Shown here piece after piece: positions 20,781-28,981 of a DNA stretch of 34,479 nucleotides. Within the stretch, counting starts at the first letter, position 1. The number at the start of each line of letters is the position of its first letter. The DNA lies in assembly GCA_038534195.1 (NCBI GenBank), contig JBCAXE010000039.1, positions 1 to 34,479 on the forward strand, in the 5' to 3' direction. Below the pieces are notes generated by a model, which saw only the letters and a list, made by a program, of their open reading frames with translations, was not told where the DNA came from and ran no database searches. The translations under genes were made by a program, and so were the position numbers. Source of the DNA: JAJFFW01 sp038534195 (GTDB lineage Bacteria; Pseudomonadota; Alphaproteobacteria; Caulobacterales; Parvularculaceae).

Positions 20781-21098
20781 ATGAGCGTCATGGTCATCGC
20801 CTGCTACCGGCCGAAGCCGGGATGCGAAGAAGCGTTATTAACTGAAGTGCGAGGGCATTTACCCGTGCTTCGCGCGCAAGGGCTATTCGGCGAGGGGCCG
20901 TCGCTTTGCGGTCGCGCCGCCGATGGAACAATCGTCGAGGTATTTTGCTGGGCGTCGCAGGCGGCGATCGATCAGGCGCATGAAAATCCTGAAGTCCAGA
21001 AAATGTGGGCGCGTTTCGCAGAAGTGTGCGACTATACGGCCATCGCGGACGTAGCGGAGGCGTCGCAATTGTTTTCGCCGTTCACGCCAATCGATTGA
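20781..21098 (+). CDS. ABM-like ferredoxin-fold protein
   Basis: The 105-residue product starts MSVMVIACYRPKPGCEEALLTEVRGHLPVLRAQGL, a strand followed by the long helix typical of antibiotic-biosynthesis-monooxygenase-like (dimeric alpha-beta barrel) proteins, and later has GTIVEVFCWASQAAIDQAHENPEVQKMW. ABM proteins range from small oxygenases to proteins of unknown function; no catalytic residue can be assigned here. AGGAGG lies seven bases before the ATG. It begins a tight run of four genes (20781-22134) between mtgA and the convergent DUF6356 gene. Confidence 0.7.
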   Translation: MSVMVIACYRPKPGCEEALLTEVRGHLPVLRAQGLFGEGPSLCGRAADGTIVEVFCWASQAAIDQAHENPEVQKMWARFAEVCDYTAIADVAEASQLFSPFTPID

Positions 21099-21113
21099 AC
21101 GAGGAGAACGCCT

Positions 21114-21359
21114 ATGTCTGATCCCATAAGCGCCGGCGACGGCCCTCTCGCCGTGGAGGTCGAGGAGGGAAAGCGATACTTCTGGTGCGCTTGTGGGCGT
21201 TCGTCGACGCAACCATTTTGCGACGGCTCGCACGCAGGAACGGATATCGCGCCGCTCGCATGGACGGCTGACGCCTCGAAGAAAGTGTTCTTCTGCGCGT
21301 GCAAAAGAACGGATGCGCGCCCGCTTTGCGATGGCAGCCACAATAAGCCCGCGCCCTGA
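21114..21359 (+). CDS. Double CDGSH iron-sulfur domain protein
   Basis: Two complete CDGSH [2Fe-2S] sites are visible in 81 residues. The first has Cys25, Cys27, Cys36 and His40 (WCACGRSSTQPFCDGSH); the second has Cys61, Cys63, Cys72 and His76 (FCACKRTDARPLCDGSH). The family is related to mitoNEET and takes part in redox or cluster handling. The gene has GAGGAG upstream and its stop overlaps the start of the next gene (TGATG). Confidence 0.95.
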   Translation: MSDPISAGDGPLAVEVEEGKRYFWCACGRSSTQPFCDGSHAGTDIAPLAWTADASKKVFFCACKRTDARPLCDGSHNKPAP

Positions 21360-21817
21360 TGCGGAAAACCTCTGAGCGCCACACGGGAATTCTCAACGCC
21401 TATAGCGAGGGGACATCTTCCTTCAATGGCTGGATGCGCGACCGGCTCGGTGATCTTCATCTGGCGTCGTGGGAATGGGGCGCGATTGAGATGAGTTGGA
21501 ACATTGACGACCGGTTCATCATGCCGGACGGCGTCATGTTCGGCGGCCATATCGCGTCGGTGGCCGATCATGTGGCGGGTCTCCTCTCCATGACGGTTCT
21601 GGAAGAAGACACGGAGCGCTTCGTGACGTCCAGGCTCGAAACCAATTATTTCCGCCCTCTGACGAAACCGCGTGCGCGTATTGTCGGGCGCGTGACGAAT
21701 GTATCGCGTAGCCTGATCCACGCCGAAGCCGATTTTTTAAACGCCGAGGACAAGCTGGCGGTGCGACTCTACGCGGTTCAAGTGCGCCGATCACCATCGG
21801 CGCAGCGGCGCGATTAA
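21359..21817 (+). CDS. PaaI-type hot-dog thioesterase
   Basis: The 152-residue protein has the hot-dog layout: MPDGVMFGGHIASVADHVAGLLSMTVL (the helix with GG and Asp that usually carries catalytic residues) and ERFVTSRLETNYFRPLTKPRARIVGRVTNVSRSLIHAEADFLNAEDKLAVRLYAVQV. This matches acyl-CoA thioesterases of the PaaI/4HBT group. The likely reaction is hydrolysis of a short or aromatic acyl-CoA; the precise substrate is unknown. It is translationally coupled to its neighbours on both sides by one-base stop/start overlaps. Confidence 0.85.
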   Translation: MRKTSERHTGILNAYSEGTSSFNGWMRDRLGDLHLASWEWGAIEMSWNIDDRFIMPDGVMFGGHIASVADHVAGLLSMTVLEEDTERFVTSRLETNYFRPLTKPRARIVGRVTNVSRSLIHAEADFLNAEDKLAVRLYAVQVRRSPSAQRRD

Positions 21818-22134
21818 TGAAAAAGGTCGCACGCTTTCTTTCCTATTTGGTTCTTGGATTTTCGTTCGTCTGCGTGATCGGCGCGGTCCTGTTTTATCTG
21901 AACATCACCTGGAACGGGACAAAATTCGTGCCCGTCGATGGCGCCTATCGATCCGTCAAGATCCTGTATGTCTGGCTTCTGGGGTTCGGCGGGCTCAATG
22001 TTATTTTTGGCGCTCTCGGCCTTTACTGGTCACGGCGGTCGAGCCGTTGGACGATGCATACGCGATTGACGATTGGTCTGGGCGTAGGGGCCTTGTCAGT
22101 TCTGCTGGGGCTGTTCGGCGTGGTGATCTTTTAG
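21817..22134 (+). CDS. Small inner-membrane protein
   Basis: The 105-residue protein has three predicted membrane helices: FLSYLVLGFSFVCVIGAVLFYL, ILYVWLLGFGGLNVIFGALGLYW, and LTIGLGVGALSVLLGLFGVVIF. A short periplasmic loop contains WNGTKFVPVDGAYRS. I do not recognise the family. Its ATG overlaps the thioesterase stop (TAATG). It ends with TAG in a small dyad (TAGGG-TCG-CCCTA, 22132-22144) that also contains the stop of the convergent gene. Confidence 0.7.
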   Translation: MKKVARFLSYLVLGFSFVCVIGAVLFYLNITWNGTKFVPVDGAYRSVKILYVWLLGFGGLNVIFGALGLYWSRRSSRWTMHTRLTIGLGVGALSVLLGLFGVVIF

Positions 22135-22141
22135 GGTCGCC

Positions 22142-22396
22142 CTAGATCGACCAGCATTGTTGCTCGTCGTGGTGCGCCGCTGTGCGCCGCCTTCCCGATA
22201 GCTTGCCGTGAAGCTTTTTCACGCAATCAGACCCCGTCGTGGTGAACCAGAACGGAAACAGACCGTGGAGGATGCAGGCGATGCCGCCGCCGAGCATTTT
22301 CACGCCGAACGTGCTCGCGTGAAACAAATGCGTGAAATAATTTTCGCCGACCGTTTCAGGGTGGGCGGTAAAAAGCCGGATAATCATAACAACCAT
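22142..22396 (-). CDS. DUF6356 family protein
   Basis: The 84-residue protein contains IIRLFTAHPETVGENYFTHLFHASTFGVKMLGGGIACILHGLFPFWFTTTGSDCVKKLHGKL, which matches the DUF6356 pattern (LFxxHPxxVGExYxxHxxxAxxFG and ACxxHGLFPFxFxTTGS). One or two hydrophobic segments suggest a membrane association. Function is unknown. Two ATGs (22396 and 22387) are possible; AGAGAG lies just before the first, and homologues usually begin near the second. The gene diverges from glyS, whose promoter starts about 70 bases away. Confidence 0.82.
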   Translation of the reverse strand: MVVMIIRLFTAHPETVGENYFTHLFHASTFGVKMLGGGIACILHGLFPFWFTTTGSDCVKKLHGKLSGRRRTAAHHDEQQCWSI

Positions 22397-22467
22397 GCTC
22401 TCTTGAACAGATAACCTAACGAGTAAATTAGATTTACTAATGAATCATGTCAACGGAAATCGGCCCA

Positions 22468-22503
22468 TTGCGCGTTCTCGCGGGGCCCCTTAAGACCGCC
22501 GCC
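22468..22503 (+). promoter_or_regulatory. glyS promoter, likely leaderless
   Basis: TTGCGC (22468-22473), 16 bases, and TTAAGA (22490-22495) are followed by eight bases and the glyS ATG at 22504. There is no Shine-Dalgarno sequence. Spacer length and the GCCCCTTAAG and CGTTC elements match those before glyQ. Confidence 0.5.
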
Positions 22504-24576
22504 ATGCCTGAATTGCTCCTCGAATTATTCTCCGAAGAAATCCCTGCGCGCATGCAGGAACGCGCCGCTCAAGACCTGGAAAAAGCGGTGAACCAGCATC
22601 TGCTGGAGGCCGGATACATGCCAGAAAGCGTCAAGGCTTTTGCAACGCCGCGCCGGCTCGTGGTGACGGCGACGGGGCTGCCGGCGGCGCAGCCGGACCG
22701 GCGTGAAGAGAAAAAGGGCCCGCGCGTCGGCGCGCCGGAAAAGGCGATTGAGGGATTCCTGAACGCGGCCGGCTTATCATCGCTCGACGAATGCGAGACG
22801 CGGCCTGACAAAAAGGGCGACTATTACGTCGCGGTCATCGATGAAAAAGGGCGGGCGACGCAGGAGGTTATCGCCGAGTTCGCGCCGGAGATCGTACGGA
22901 CCTTTAACTGGCCGAAATCCATGCGCTGGGGCGACGGCGACTTGCGGTGGGTGCGCCCGCTAAAGTCGATCCTGTGCGCCTTCGACGGTGAAGTGACGCC
23001 GTTCAACGTAGATCATCTGGAGGCGTCCGACAAAACCTACGGCCACAGATTTATGGCGCCTGATGAAATTCAGGCCCGCAATTTCGACGATTATTCCGGC
23101 GCGCTTCGATCGGCGCATGTGGTCCTCGACGCCAACGAACGCGCCCATCAGATCGCCGGCGAGGCGCGTATCCTGTGTGAGGCGCAAGGTCTTGAGCTTG
23201 TTGACGATCCGGCGCTCCTCAAAGAAGTCGCCGGTCTCGCGGAATGGCCGGTTGTCATGATCGGGACGTTTGACGAGAAGTTCTTAAGCTTGCCCGACGA
23301 GGTCCTGACGGCCTCCATGCGCGGTCATCAGAAATATTTCTCCGTACGCGACCCGAAGACCGGCGCGCTCGCAAACAAATTTATCTTTGTGGCGAATATC
23401 GAAGCGTCGGACGGCGGCAAGGCGATGCGCGAAGGCTACGAGCGCGTGCTCACAGCGCGTCTTTCCGACGGCTGGTTCCTCTATCAGGAGGATCTGAAAA
23501 CGCCGCTGGCGGATCGCATCGCCGATCTTGATCGCATCACATTTTTTGAAGGGCTCGGAACGGTCGGCGACAAAGCGCGCCGCGTCGCGGCGCTCGCCAA
23601 AGAAATCGCGCCCGCTGTCGGGGCCGACCCGGAGGCCGCTGCGCGCGCCGCGGTCCTCGCCAAGGCGGACCTCGTCACCGGCATGGTCTATGAGTTTCCG
23701 GAACTGCAGGGGCTGATGGGCCGGTATTACGCGTTGGCCCAGGATGAGCCGGCGGAGATCGCTGACGCTGTGCGCGATCATTACAAACCAATCGGCCAGG
23801 GCGACGGACCGGCGACGGCGCCGGTTTCCGTTGCAGTCGCTCTCGCTGACAAGATCGATACGCTGACGGCGTTCTGGTCAATCGACAAGAAGCCGACGGG
23901 ATCAAAGGATCCGTTCGCGCTCCGCCGTGCGGCGCTTGGCGTTATCGAAACGATCCTGGCGCAAAATTTACGACTGGGTCTCGCCTCACCGGAGGGGCCG
24001 ACCTACCCTGGCGATACGCATATTTCCAACGAAATGCGCGTAGGCGATCTCCTGTCGTTCTTTCATGACCGCCTAAAGGTTTATCTTCGCGACAAGGGGC
24101 ATCGTCACGATCACATCGACGCTGTGCTCACTGACGCGAACGGCGAATTGCAGGACGACCTCGTCCTCATCGCTGCAAAGCTGAGTGCGCTAGAAGCGTT
24201 TTTGAAAACCGATGACGGCGCAAACCTCGCCGCCGGTTACAAGCGCGCGGCAAACATTCTGAAGGCGGAGGAAAAGAAGGGACCGCTGCCGGGCGCGAAC
24301 ACTCTTGATCCGATCCGTTTTGCAGAATCGAAAGAAAAAGTGCTTTTCGGCTCGCTTGAAGACGCAGAAGCGCAAATGGAGACGGCGCTCATCGGTGAGA
24401 ATTTCGCCGCCGCGATGACGGCGCTTTCCTCGCTCCGTGCGCCCATCGACGCTTTTTTTGAGGACGTCACCGTAAATGCGGACGACGAGGCGTTGCGGCT
24501 GAACCGCCTTGCGCTCTTGCAGCGCTTTATTGCGTCCGTTGTGCGCGTCGCTGATTTTTCGAAGATTGAAGGCTGA
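22504..24576 (+). CDS. glyS: Glycyl-tRNA synthetase beta subunit
   Basis: GlyS is the tRNA-binding partner of GlyQ and has an HD-like central region and a C-terminal anticodon-binding domain. The 690-residue protein begins MPELLLELFSEEIPARMQ and includes KAFATPRRLVVTATGLP, FNWPKSMRWGDGDLRWVRPL, TYGHRFMAPDEI, MRGHQKYFSVRDP and ADLVTGMVYEFPELQGLMGRYYA, all typical. The C-terminal FASRLRNPF-like anticodon signals run from about 560 onward. A longer frame starting at 22447 adds 19 residues without family similarity and is rejected; 22504 also fits the leaderless promoter. It is separated from glyQ by eleven genes. Confidence 0.96.
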   Translation: MPELLLELFSEEIPARMQERAAQDLEKAVNQHLLEAGYMPESVKAFATPRRLVVTATGLPAAQPDRREEKKGPRVGAPEKAIEGFLNAAGLSSLDECETRPDKKGDYYVAVIDEKGRATQEVIAEFAPEIVRTFNWPKSMRWGDGDLRWVRPLKSILCAFDGEVTPFNVDHLEASDKTYGHRFMAPDEIQARNFDDYSGALRSAHVVLDANERAHQIAGEARILCEAQGLELVDDPALLKEVAGLAEWPVVMIGTFDEKFLSLPDEVLTASMRGHQKYFSVRDPKTGALANKFIFVANIEASDGGKAMREGYERVLTARLSDGWFLYQEDLKTPLADRIADLDRITFFEGLGTVGDKARRVAALAKEIAPAVGADPEAAARAAVLAKADLVTGMVYEFPELQGLMGRYYALAQDEPAEIADAVRDHYKPIGQGDGPATAPVSVAVALADKIDTLTAFWSIDKKPTGSKDPFALRRAALGVIETILAQNLRLGLASPEGPTYPGDTHISNEMRVGDLLSFFHDRLKVYLRDKGHRHDHIDAVLTDANGELQDDLVLIAAKLSALEAFLKTDDGANLAAGYKRAANILKAEEKKGPLPGANTLDPIRFAESKEKVLFGSLEDAEAQMETALIGENFAAAMTALSSLRAPIDAFFEDVTVNADDEALRLNRLALLQRFIASVVRVADFSKIEG

Positions 24577-25065
24577 TCGAAAAAAAGTCGTCGAAAAAGT
24601 CGAAAAAACTTCAAAAAAAATTATTCGTTCACCATAAATGTGCGGTTTTTCGCGTTTGCGCGGCCCAGCGTTTATGCGGGTTTTGATAAGATACTGTACA
24701 ATTTGTGGGAAACTTATCTTCCCCCCTTTGCGCAGGCCGTATGATGGCCAGTGTCAGACCCCCACTGACAAAACAGCGCCAAGGTTTGTTTCTTCCCCCC
24801 AAGGAAACTGATTAGGCGCTGTTAATGAGACGGCCGCCCGCTGCTGTCGTTGCGTCTCTCCCCGTTCACCCGGGACGTGCGGCGCGGGCGGCCGTTTTCA
24901 TCGGGGAAGATTAAAGGAGCTCTGTCGATCATCGAATGCGCGTCAAATATCAGCTTGGCCTCCCGGGTCTGGTGGCGTAAGCCATGCAAAATCTTACCTC
25001 ATGCGGGGGCGGGAACCGGTGATTTGCGCCATTTTTGCCCCAATGGACAAAAACGGGACAGCGTA
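24577..25065. other. 489-bp intergenic region between glyS and ppdK
   Basis: Immediately after glyS are A-rich direct repeats (GTCGAAAAA-type units, 24587-24610), then an AT-rich stretch with GATAAG (24685-24690) and CTTATC (24713-24718) in inverted orientation, then the multi-hairpin candidate RNA. From 24900 to 25065 I see an orphan AAAGGAG at 24913-24919 with no start codon at proper spacing and no convincing -35/-10 pair. I see no protein gene here: the extended ppdK frame from 24850 reads through the hairpins. Confidence 0.6.
24717..24899 (+). ncRNA. Candidate structured small RNA or leader with C-rich loops
   Basis: Between glyS and ppdK lies a multi-hairpin region. Hairpin 1 is TGTCAG (24752-24757) / CTGACA (24765-24770) with loop ACCCCCA. 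Hairpin 2 is AACAGCGCC (24772-24780) / GGCGCTGTT (24815-24823), enclosing GTTTC (24788-24792) / GAAAC (24804-24808) with loop TTCCCCCCAAG. Hairpin 3 is a perfect 12-bp stem ACGGCCGCCCGC (24830-24841) / GCGGGCGGCCGT (24884-24895) ending in TTTT, like an intrinsic terminator. TCTTCCCCCC occurs twice, at 24717-24726 and 24791-24800. C-rich loops that can pair with Shine-Dalgarno sequences are a known feature of several bacterial small RNAs. Whether this is a small RNA, a ppdK leader or simply the glyS terminator region is undecided; it matches no RNA family that I recognise. Confidence 0.45.
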
Positions 25066-27780
25066 ATGGCATCGACGACACTTAAGGCTGGCGCTTCGGC
25101 GGCGAGCGCTTCGGACGACAAGCTGGTTTACAGCTTTGGCGACGGCGCCGCCGAGGGCGAAGCGTCCATGAAAAACCTGCTCGGCGGGAAAGGCGCGAAC
25201 CTTGCGGAAATGTCGAACCTCGGTCTGCCCGTGCCGCCGGGGTTCACGATCACCACTGACGTCTGCACGGCCTATTACGACAATGACCGGAAGTTTCCTG
25301 AACGGCTGAAGGGCGATGCAGATACCGCGCTCGCTCGCGTCGGCGACCTCGTGGGCAAGACGTTCGGCGATGTGGAAAACCCGCTTCTGGTGTCGGTCCG
25401 GTCCGGCGCCCGCGCGTCCATGCCGGGGATGATGGACACGGTATTAAACCTTGGCCTCAACGACCAGACCGTACGCGGTCTCGCCAAACTCGCCGGCGAT
25501 GAGCGCTTCGCCTATGACAGCTATCGCCGTTTCATCCAGATGTATGGCGACGTGGTTCTCGGCGTTGATCACCACACATTCGAAGAAATTCTGGAGACTT
25601 ATAAAGACGAGCGCGAATATTTTCTCGACACGGAGATGTCTGCGAACGACTGGCAGGCGGTGATTGAGCAATATAAGGCTGCGGTAGCAAAAGAGCTCGG
25701 CAAGCCGTTTCCGCAGGACCCGAAGGAACAATTATGGGGCGCGATCGAGGCGGTCTTCGGCTCATGGCGCAATGACCGCGCTGACGTCTATCGGCGCTTG
25801 CATAACATTCCCGAAAGCTGGGGCACGGCCGTCAACGTCCAGGCGATGGTGTTCGGCAATATGGGCGAGACGTCCGCGACGGGCGTTGCGTTCACGCGCG
25901 ATCCTTCCACAGGCGAAAACGCCTATTACGGAGAGTTTTTGATCAACGCCCAGGGTGAGGACGTGGTCGCCGGCATTCGCACGCCGCAAACCCTGACGAA
26001 GCGCGCGCGCGAGGCCATGGGCGAAAGCGACTTGTCCATGGAAGAAGCGATGCCGCAGGCGTTCGTCGAGCTCACGGCGATCTTCGACAAGCTCGAAAAC
26101 CACTATCGCGACATGCAGGACATCGAGTTCACGGTGCAGGAAAACAAGCTGTGGATGCTCCAGACGCGCACCGGCAAACGCACCGCCAAGGCCGCGCTCA
26201 AGATCGCGGTCGACCTATGTGAGGAAGGCCTCATCACCGAAGAGGAAGCGGTTTGCCGCGTCGATCCGCATTCGCTCGATCAGCTTTTGCATCCCTCGCT
26301 CGATCCGGATGCGGCGCGCGATCTCATTCTGACCGGATTGCCGGCGTCGCCGGGCGCGGCGTGCGGCGAGGTCGTCTTCAATTCTGATGAAGCCGAGCGT
26401 CTCGCCCAGGAAGGCCGCAAGGTTATTCTCGTCCGGGTCGAGACGAGCCCTGAAGATATTCACGGTATGAACGCCGCCGCCGCCATCGTCACGGCCCGCG
26501 GCGGTATGACGAGCCACGCGGCGGTCGTCGCGCGCGGCATGGGCCGGCCTTGCGTGTGCGGCGCCGGCGATCTCAAGATCGGCGACGGTGTTTTCACGGC
26601 GGGCGGGCGCGAAGTTAAAAAGGGCGAGCTCATCACCGTGGACGGCGGCGACGGCAAGGTCTTTTTCGGCGAGGTGGCGACTATTGAGCCGGAAATGTCC
26701 GGCGATTTCGCCAAGCTGATGGGCTGGGCCGACAAAGTGCGCCGCATGAAAGTGCGCGCCAACGCCGAAACGCCCCACGACGCCAAGACGGCGCGCGGTT
26801 TCGGCGCGGAAGGGATCGGCCTTTGCCGCACCGAGCACATGTTCTTCGAAGCCGACCGGATCGTTGCGGTGCGTGAGATGATCCTCGCCGGCGACAAGGC
26901 GGGGCGCGAAGCGGCGCTTGCGAAGCTGTTACCGATGCAGCGTTCAGACTTTGAAGAATTATTCCGGGTCATGAAGGGTTTGCCCGTGACGGTGCGCCTG
27001 CTTGATCCGCCATTGCATGAGTTTCTGCCGCATTCCGATGCGGAAATTGACGAAGTGGCGAAGGCGTCCGGTATGGATGCGGAGCGACTGAAAGAGCGCG
27101 CGCACAAACTTCATGAATTCAATCCGATGCTCGGTCACCGCGGGTGCCGCCTCGGCGTTTCCTATCCAGAGATTTACGAGATGCAGGCCCGCGCGATTAT
27201 TGAGGCGGCTGCAAATGTCGCTGAGGAGACCGGCGATGCGGTGGAGCCGGAAATCATGATCCCGCTCGTCGCGTCCAAAGGCGAGGTGGTGCTGTTAAAG
27301 ACGCGCGTCGACGCCGTTGCCGCAGCCGTCTTGCGTGAGAAAAACGTCAGTCTCTCCTATCTCGTCGGAACAATGATCGAACTGCCGCGCGCCGCGCTGA
27401 CGGCGGATGCGATCGCGGAGGAGGCGGAGTTCTTTTCCTTCGGCACGAACGATTTGACCCAGACCACGTTCGGCCTTTCGCGCGACGACAGCGCGTCCTT
27501 TTTGCCCGACTATCTGCGCCAGGGTCTAATGGAGACCGATCCGTTCGTCACGCTCGACCGCGAAGGGGTCGGCGCGCTCGTTGAGATCGCTGCGCAAAAG
27601 GGGCGAAAAGCGCGCGCCGACATCAAACTTGGCATTTGCGGGGAGCATGGCGGCGATCCGGATTCGATCAATTTCGTGGAAAAAGTCGGCCTCGATTACG
27701 TTTCTTGCTCGCCCTATCGCACGCCGATTGCGCGACTGGCGGCGGCGCAAGCCCACCTGGAGGCGAAAAATACATCTTAA
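25066..27780 (+). CDS. ppdK: Pyruvate phosphate dikinase
   Basis: PPDK reversibly interconverts pyruvate, ATP and phosphate with PEP, AMP and pyrophosphate, and supports gluconeogenesis from pyruvate. The 904-residue protein has the N-terminal ATP-grasp region (LLGGKGANLAEMSNLGLPVPPGFTITTDVC and SVRSGARASMPGMMDTVLNLGLN) and the phosphohistidine domain with GGMTSHAAVVARGMGRPCVCG. The PEP-binding barrel contains GTNDLTQTTFGLSRDD and the catalytic-Cys motif GICGEHGGDP near the C-terminus. All key residues are present and the length is normal. I chose the ATG at 25066 because homologues begin shortly before the LVYSFG block and GGGACAG lies upstream. The long intergenic region with hairpins upstream suggests its own regulation. 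Confidence 0.96.
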   Translation: MASTTLKAGASAASASDDKLVYSFGDGAAEGEASMKNLLGGKGANLAEMSNLGLPVPPGFTITTDVCTAYYDNDRKFPERLKGDADTALARVGDLVGKTFGDVENPLLVSVRSGARASMPGMMDTVLNLGLNDQTVRGLAKLAGDERFAYDSYRRFIQMYGDVVLGVDHHTFEEILETYKDEREYFLDTEMSANDWQAVIEQYKAAVAKELGKPFPQDPKEQLWGAIEAVFGSWRNDRADVYRRLHNIPESWGTAVNVQAMVFGNMGETSATGVAFTRDPSTGENAYYGEFLINAQGEDVVAGIRTPQTLTKRAREAMGESDLSMEEAMPQAFVELTAIFDKLENHYRDMQDIEFTVQENKLWMLQTRTGKRTAKAALKIAVDLCEEGLITEEEAVCRVDPHSLDQLLHPSLDPDAARDLILTGLPASPGAACGEVVFNSDEAERLAQEGRKVILVRVETSPEDIHGMNAAAAIVTARGGMTSHAAVVARGMGRPCVCGAGDLKIGDGVFTAGGREVKKGELITVDGGDGKVFFGEVATIEPEMSGDFAKLMGWADKVRRMKVRANAETPHDAKTARGFGAEGIGLCRTEHMFFEADRIVAVREMILAGDKAGREAALAKLLPMQRSDFEELFRVMKGLPVTVRLLDPPLHEFLPHSDAEIDEVAKASGMDAERLKERAHKLHEFNPMLGHRGCRLGVSYPEIYEMQARAIIEAAANVAEETGDAVEPEIMIPLVASKGEVVLLKTRVDAVAAAVLREKNVSLSYLVGTMIELPRAALTADAIAEEAEFFSFGTNDLTQTTFGLSRDDSASFLPDYLRQGLMETDPFVTLDREGVGALVEIAAQKGRKARADIKLGICGEHGGDPDSINFVEKVGLDYVSCSPYRTPIARLAAAQAHLEAKNTS

Positions 27781-28156
27781 GGCGTTTATTTCCGAACATT
27801 TCAGAGAAGAAATTCGAACGCCGTTAACGAGCCCTCGCTGCGGTTGCGAAAGAGCAAGCGAATTCAAGTTGATAACCGGTTTTTAAAAAAGGTTAATAAC
27901 AGGTTAACGAACGGAGATGTTATTTGCGAAAGCGCTACTGCGATGCAATATGTGCGAACGGAACGACGTCGCAACTGCTCAATTCTGATTGTTTTTGCGA
28001 GTAGTGTTGTCGGTTGAGTACACGTGAAAGTCGGTCTGTGTGTAAGATCGCAGTTACAGTCTGGTAATGATTCCAACGCATATCTTACCGAACTGATTTG
28101 AATTTGCCGGTGTTTTTAGTGTTGCGGCCGGTTCGAGAGGAAACCTGAAGGCGAGA
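27781..28156. other. 376-bp intergenic region before the cell-wall hydrolase
   Basis: The region is AT-richer than the genes. It contains TTAA motifs at 27883, 27893 and 27904, the last two forming a CtrA-type box, and a GANTC site (GATTC) at 28069-28073. I see no clear terminator after ppdK and no supported small gene; the minus-strand frame at 27864-28076 has no ribosome binding site and is not credible. Confidence 0.5.
27893..27908. promoter_or_regulatory. CtrA-type box upstream of the SleB-like hydrolase
   Basis: TTAA (27893-27896), seven bases, then TTAAC (27904-27908) perfectly match TTAA-N7-TTAAC. An additional TTAA lies ten bases to the left. It is 249 bases before the hydrolase ATG, so a long leader would be needed if it activates that gene. 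Confidence 0.45.
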
Positions 28157-28975
28157 ATGTTGAACGAAGGCGATTTGACATCCAAGGCGACGACAGGGAA
28201 CGCGGCCACAAGCGCCGCGGGTCACGGATTTGCGCTCAACTGGCATGTGCGCAGCCTGATCGCCGCCGCTGGCCTTGCGATCTGCGTCGTGGCGAGCGCG
28301 ATTAGCGCCACCGCCTCAGCCAAGCGTGCGAACGCGCAGCAGGCGATGCAGATGGAAGTGGAGAATGAAGCGGCCATCGTTGCTGAGTTCGCCAATTTTC
28401 TGGCCGATCAAACCGCGGCCGCGCGCCAGTCCTTTAATGCGCCAAGCCTGAAGCCTGCGCTTCAAACAGCCTCTTTTTCAAGCGATGGCGATCGGATCGA
28501 CGATCTTGTCAATTTCGATTTCAGCCAGATTGAAATCGCCGCTATTCACAGCGAAGACCGCAAATGTCTTGCGCAAGCGATCTATTACGAAGCGCGCTCG
28601 GAGCCGCGGGTTGGGCGCCTCGCCGTCGCTGATGTCGTCTTGAACCGCGTCGACAATGTGAACTACCCGAACAGTATCTGCGGCGTTGTTTTTCAGGGCT
28701 CTGAACGCAAGACCGGCTGCCAGTTCTCGTTCACGTGCGACGGATCGATGAAGGCGCGTCTCAACAAGCGTTTGTGGAAACAGTCCGATGATCTGGCAGG
28801 CGCGATCCTTGCGGGCGTCCGCGTGCCGGTGAGCCGCAACGCGACGCATTACCACGCCGACTACGTCAATCCTCCGTGGGCGGAGAAATTGACGCCGACC
28901 GCGACGATCGGCGTTCATAAATTTTACAAATTCCCGAGCCGGCGCACTGTCGCCGCTGCGCCAGCGGCGATGTAA
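28157..28975 (+). CDS. Membrane-anchored SleB-type cell-wall hydrolase
   Basis: The 272-residue protein has one membrane segment (LIAAAGLAICVVASAISATASA, about 34-56), an Ala/Gln-rich helical linker, and a Hydrolase_2 (SleB) domain from about 133 to 255. Motifs are CLAQAIYYEARSEPRVGRLAVADVVLNRVDNVNYPNSICGVVFQG, CQFSFTCDG, and ATHYHADYVNPPWAEKL. The conserved Glu in YYEAR is the likely catalytic residue. Such enzymes are lytic transglycosylase-like or amidase-like peptidoglycan hydrolases acting in the periplasm. GGCGAG precedes the ATG. A perfect CtrA-type box upstream suggests cell-cycle control of wall remodelling; this is inferred from the site alone. Confidence 0.88.
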   Translation: MLNEGDLTSKATTGNAATSAAGHGFALNWHVRSLIAAAGLAICVVASAISATASAKRANAQQAMQMEVENEAAIVAEFANFLADQTAAARQSFNAPSLKPALQTASFSSDGDRIDDLVNFDFSQIEIAAIHSEDRKCLAQAIYYEARSEPRVGRLAVADVVLNRVDNVNYPNSICGVVFQGSERKTGCQFSFTCDGSMKARLNKRLWKQSDDLAGAILAGVRVPVSRNATHYHADYVNPPWAEKLTPTATIGVHKFYKFPSRRTVAAAPAAM

Positions 28976-28981
28976 TCGGTC

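Noticed and set aside
24717..24899. 6S RNA, SRP RNA or a glycine riboswitch
   Set aside because: I could not find the long single-stem central bubble of 6S RNA, the SRP tetraloop sequence or the tandem glycine aptamer core; only the stems and C-rich loops are supported.
24936..24980. A 14-codon upstream frame before ppdK after an AAAGGAG
   Set aside because: The spacing from AAAGGAG to its ATG is about 16 bases, too long, and its codons show no regulatory run of one amino acid.
24850..25065. N-terminal extension of ppdK by 72 codons
   Set aside because: The extension translates through a 12-bp terminator-like stem, has no family resemblance and no ribosome binding site; the ATG at 25066 matches the usual PPDK start.
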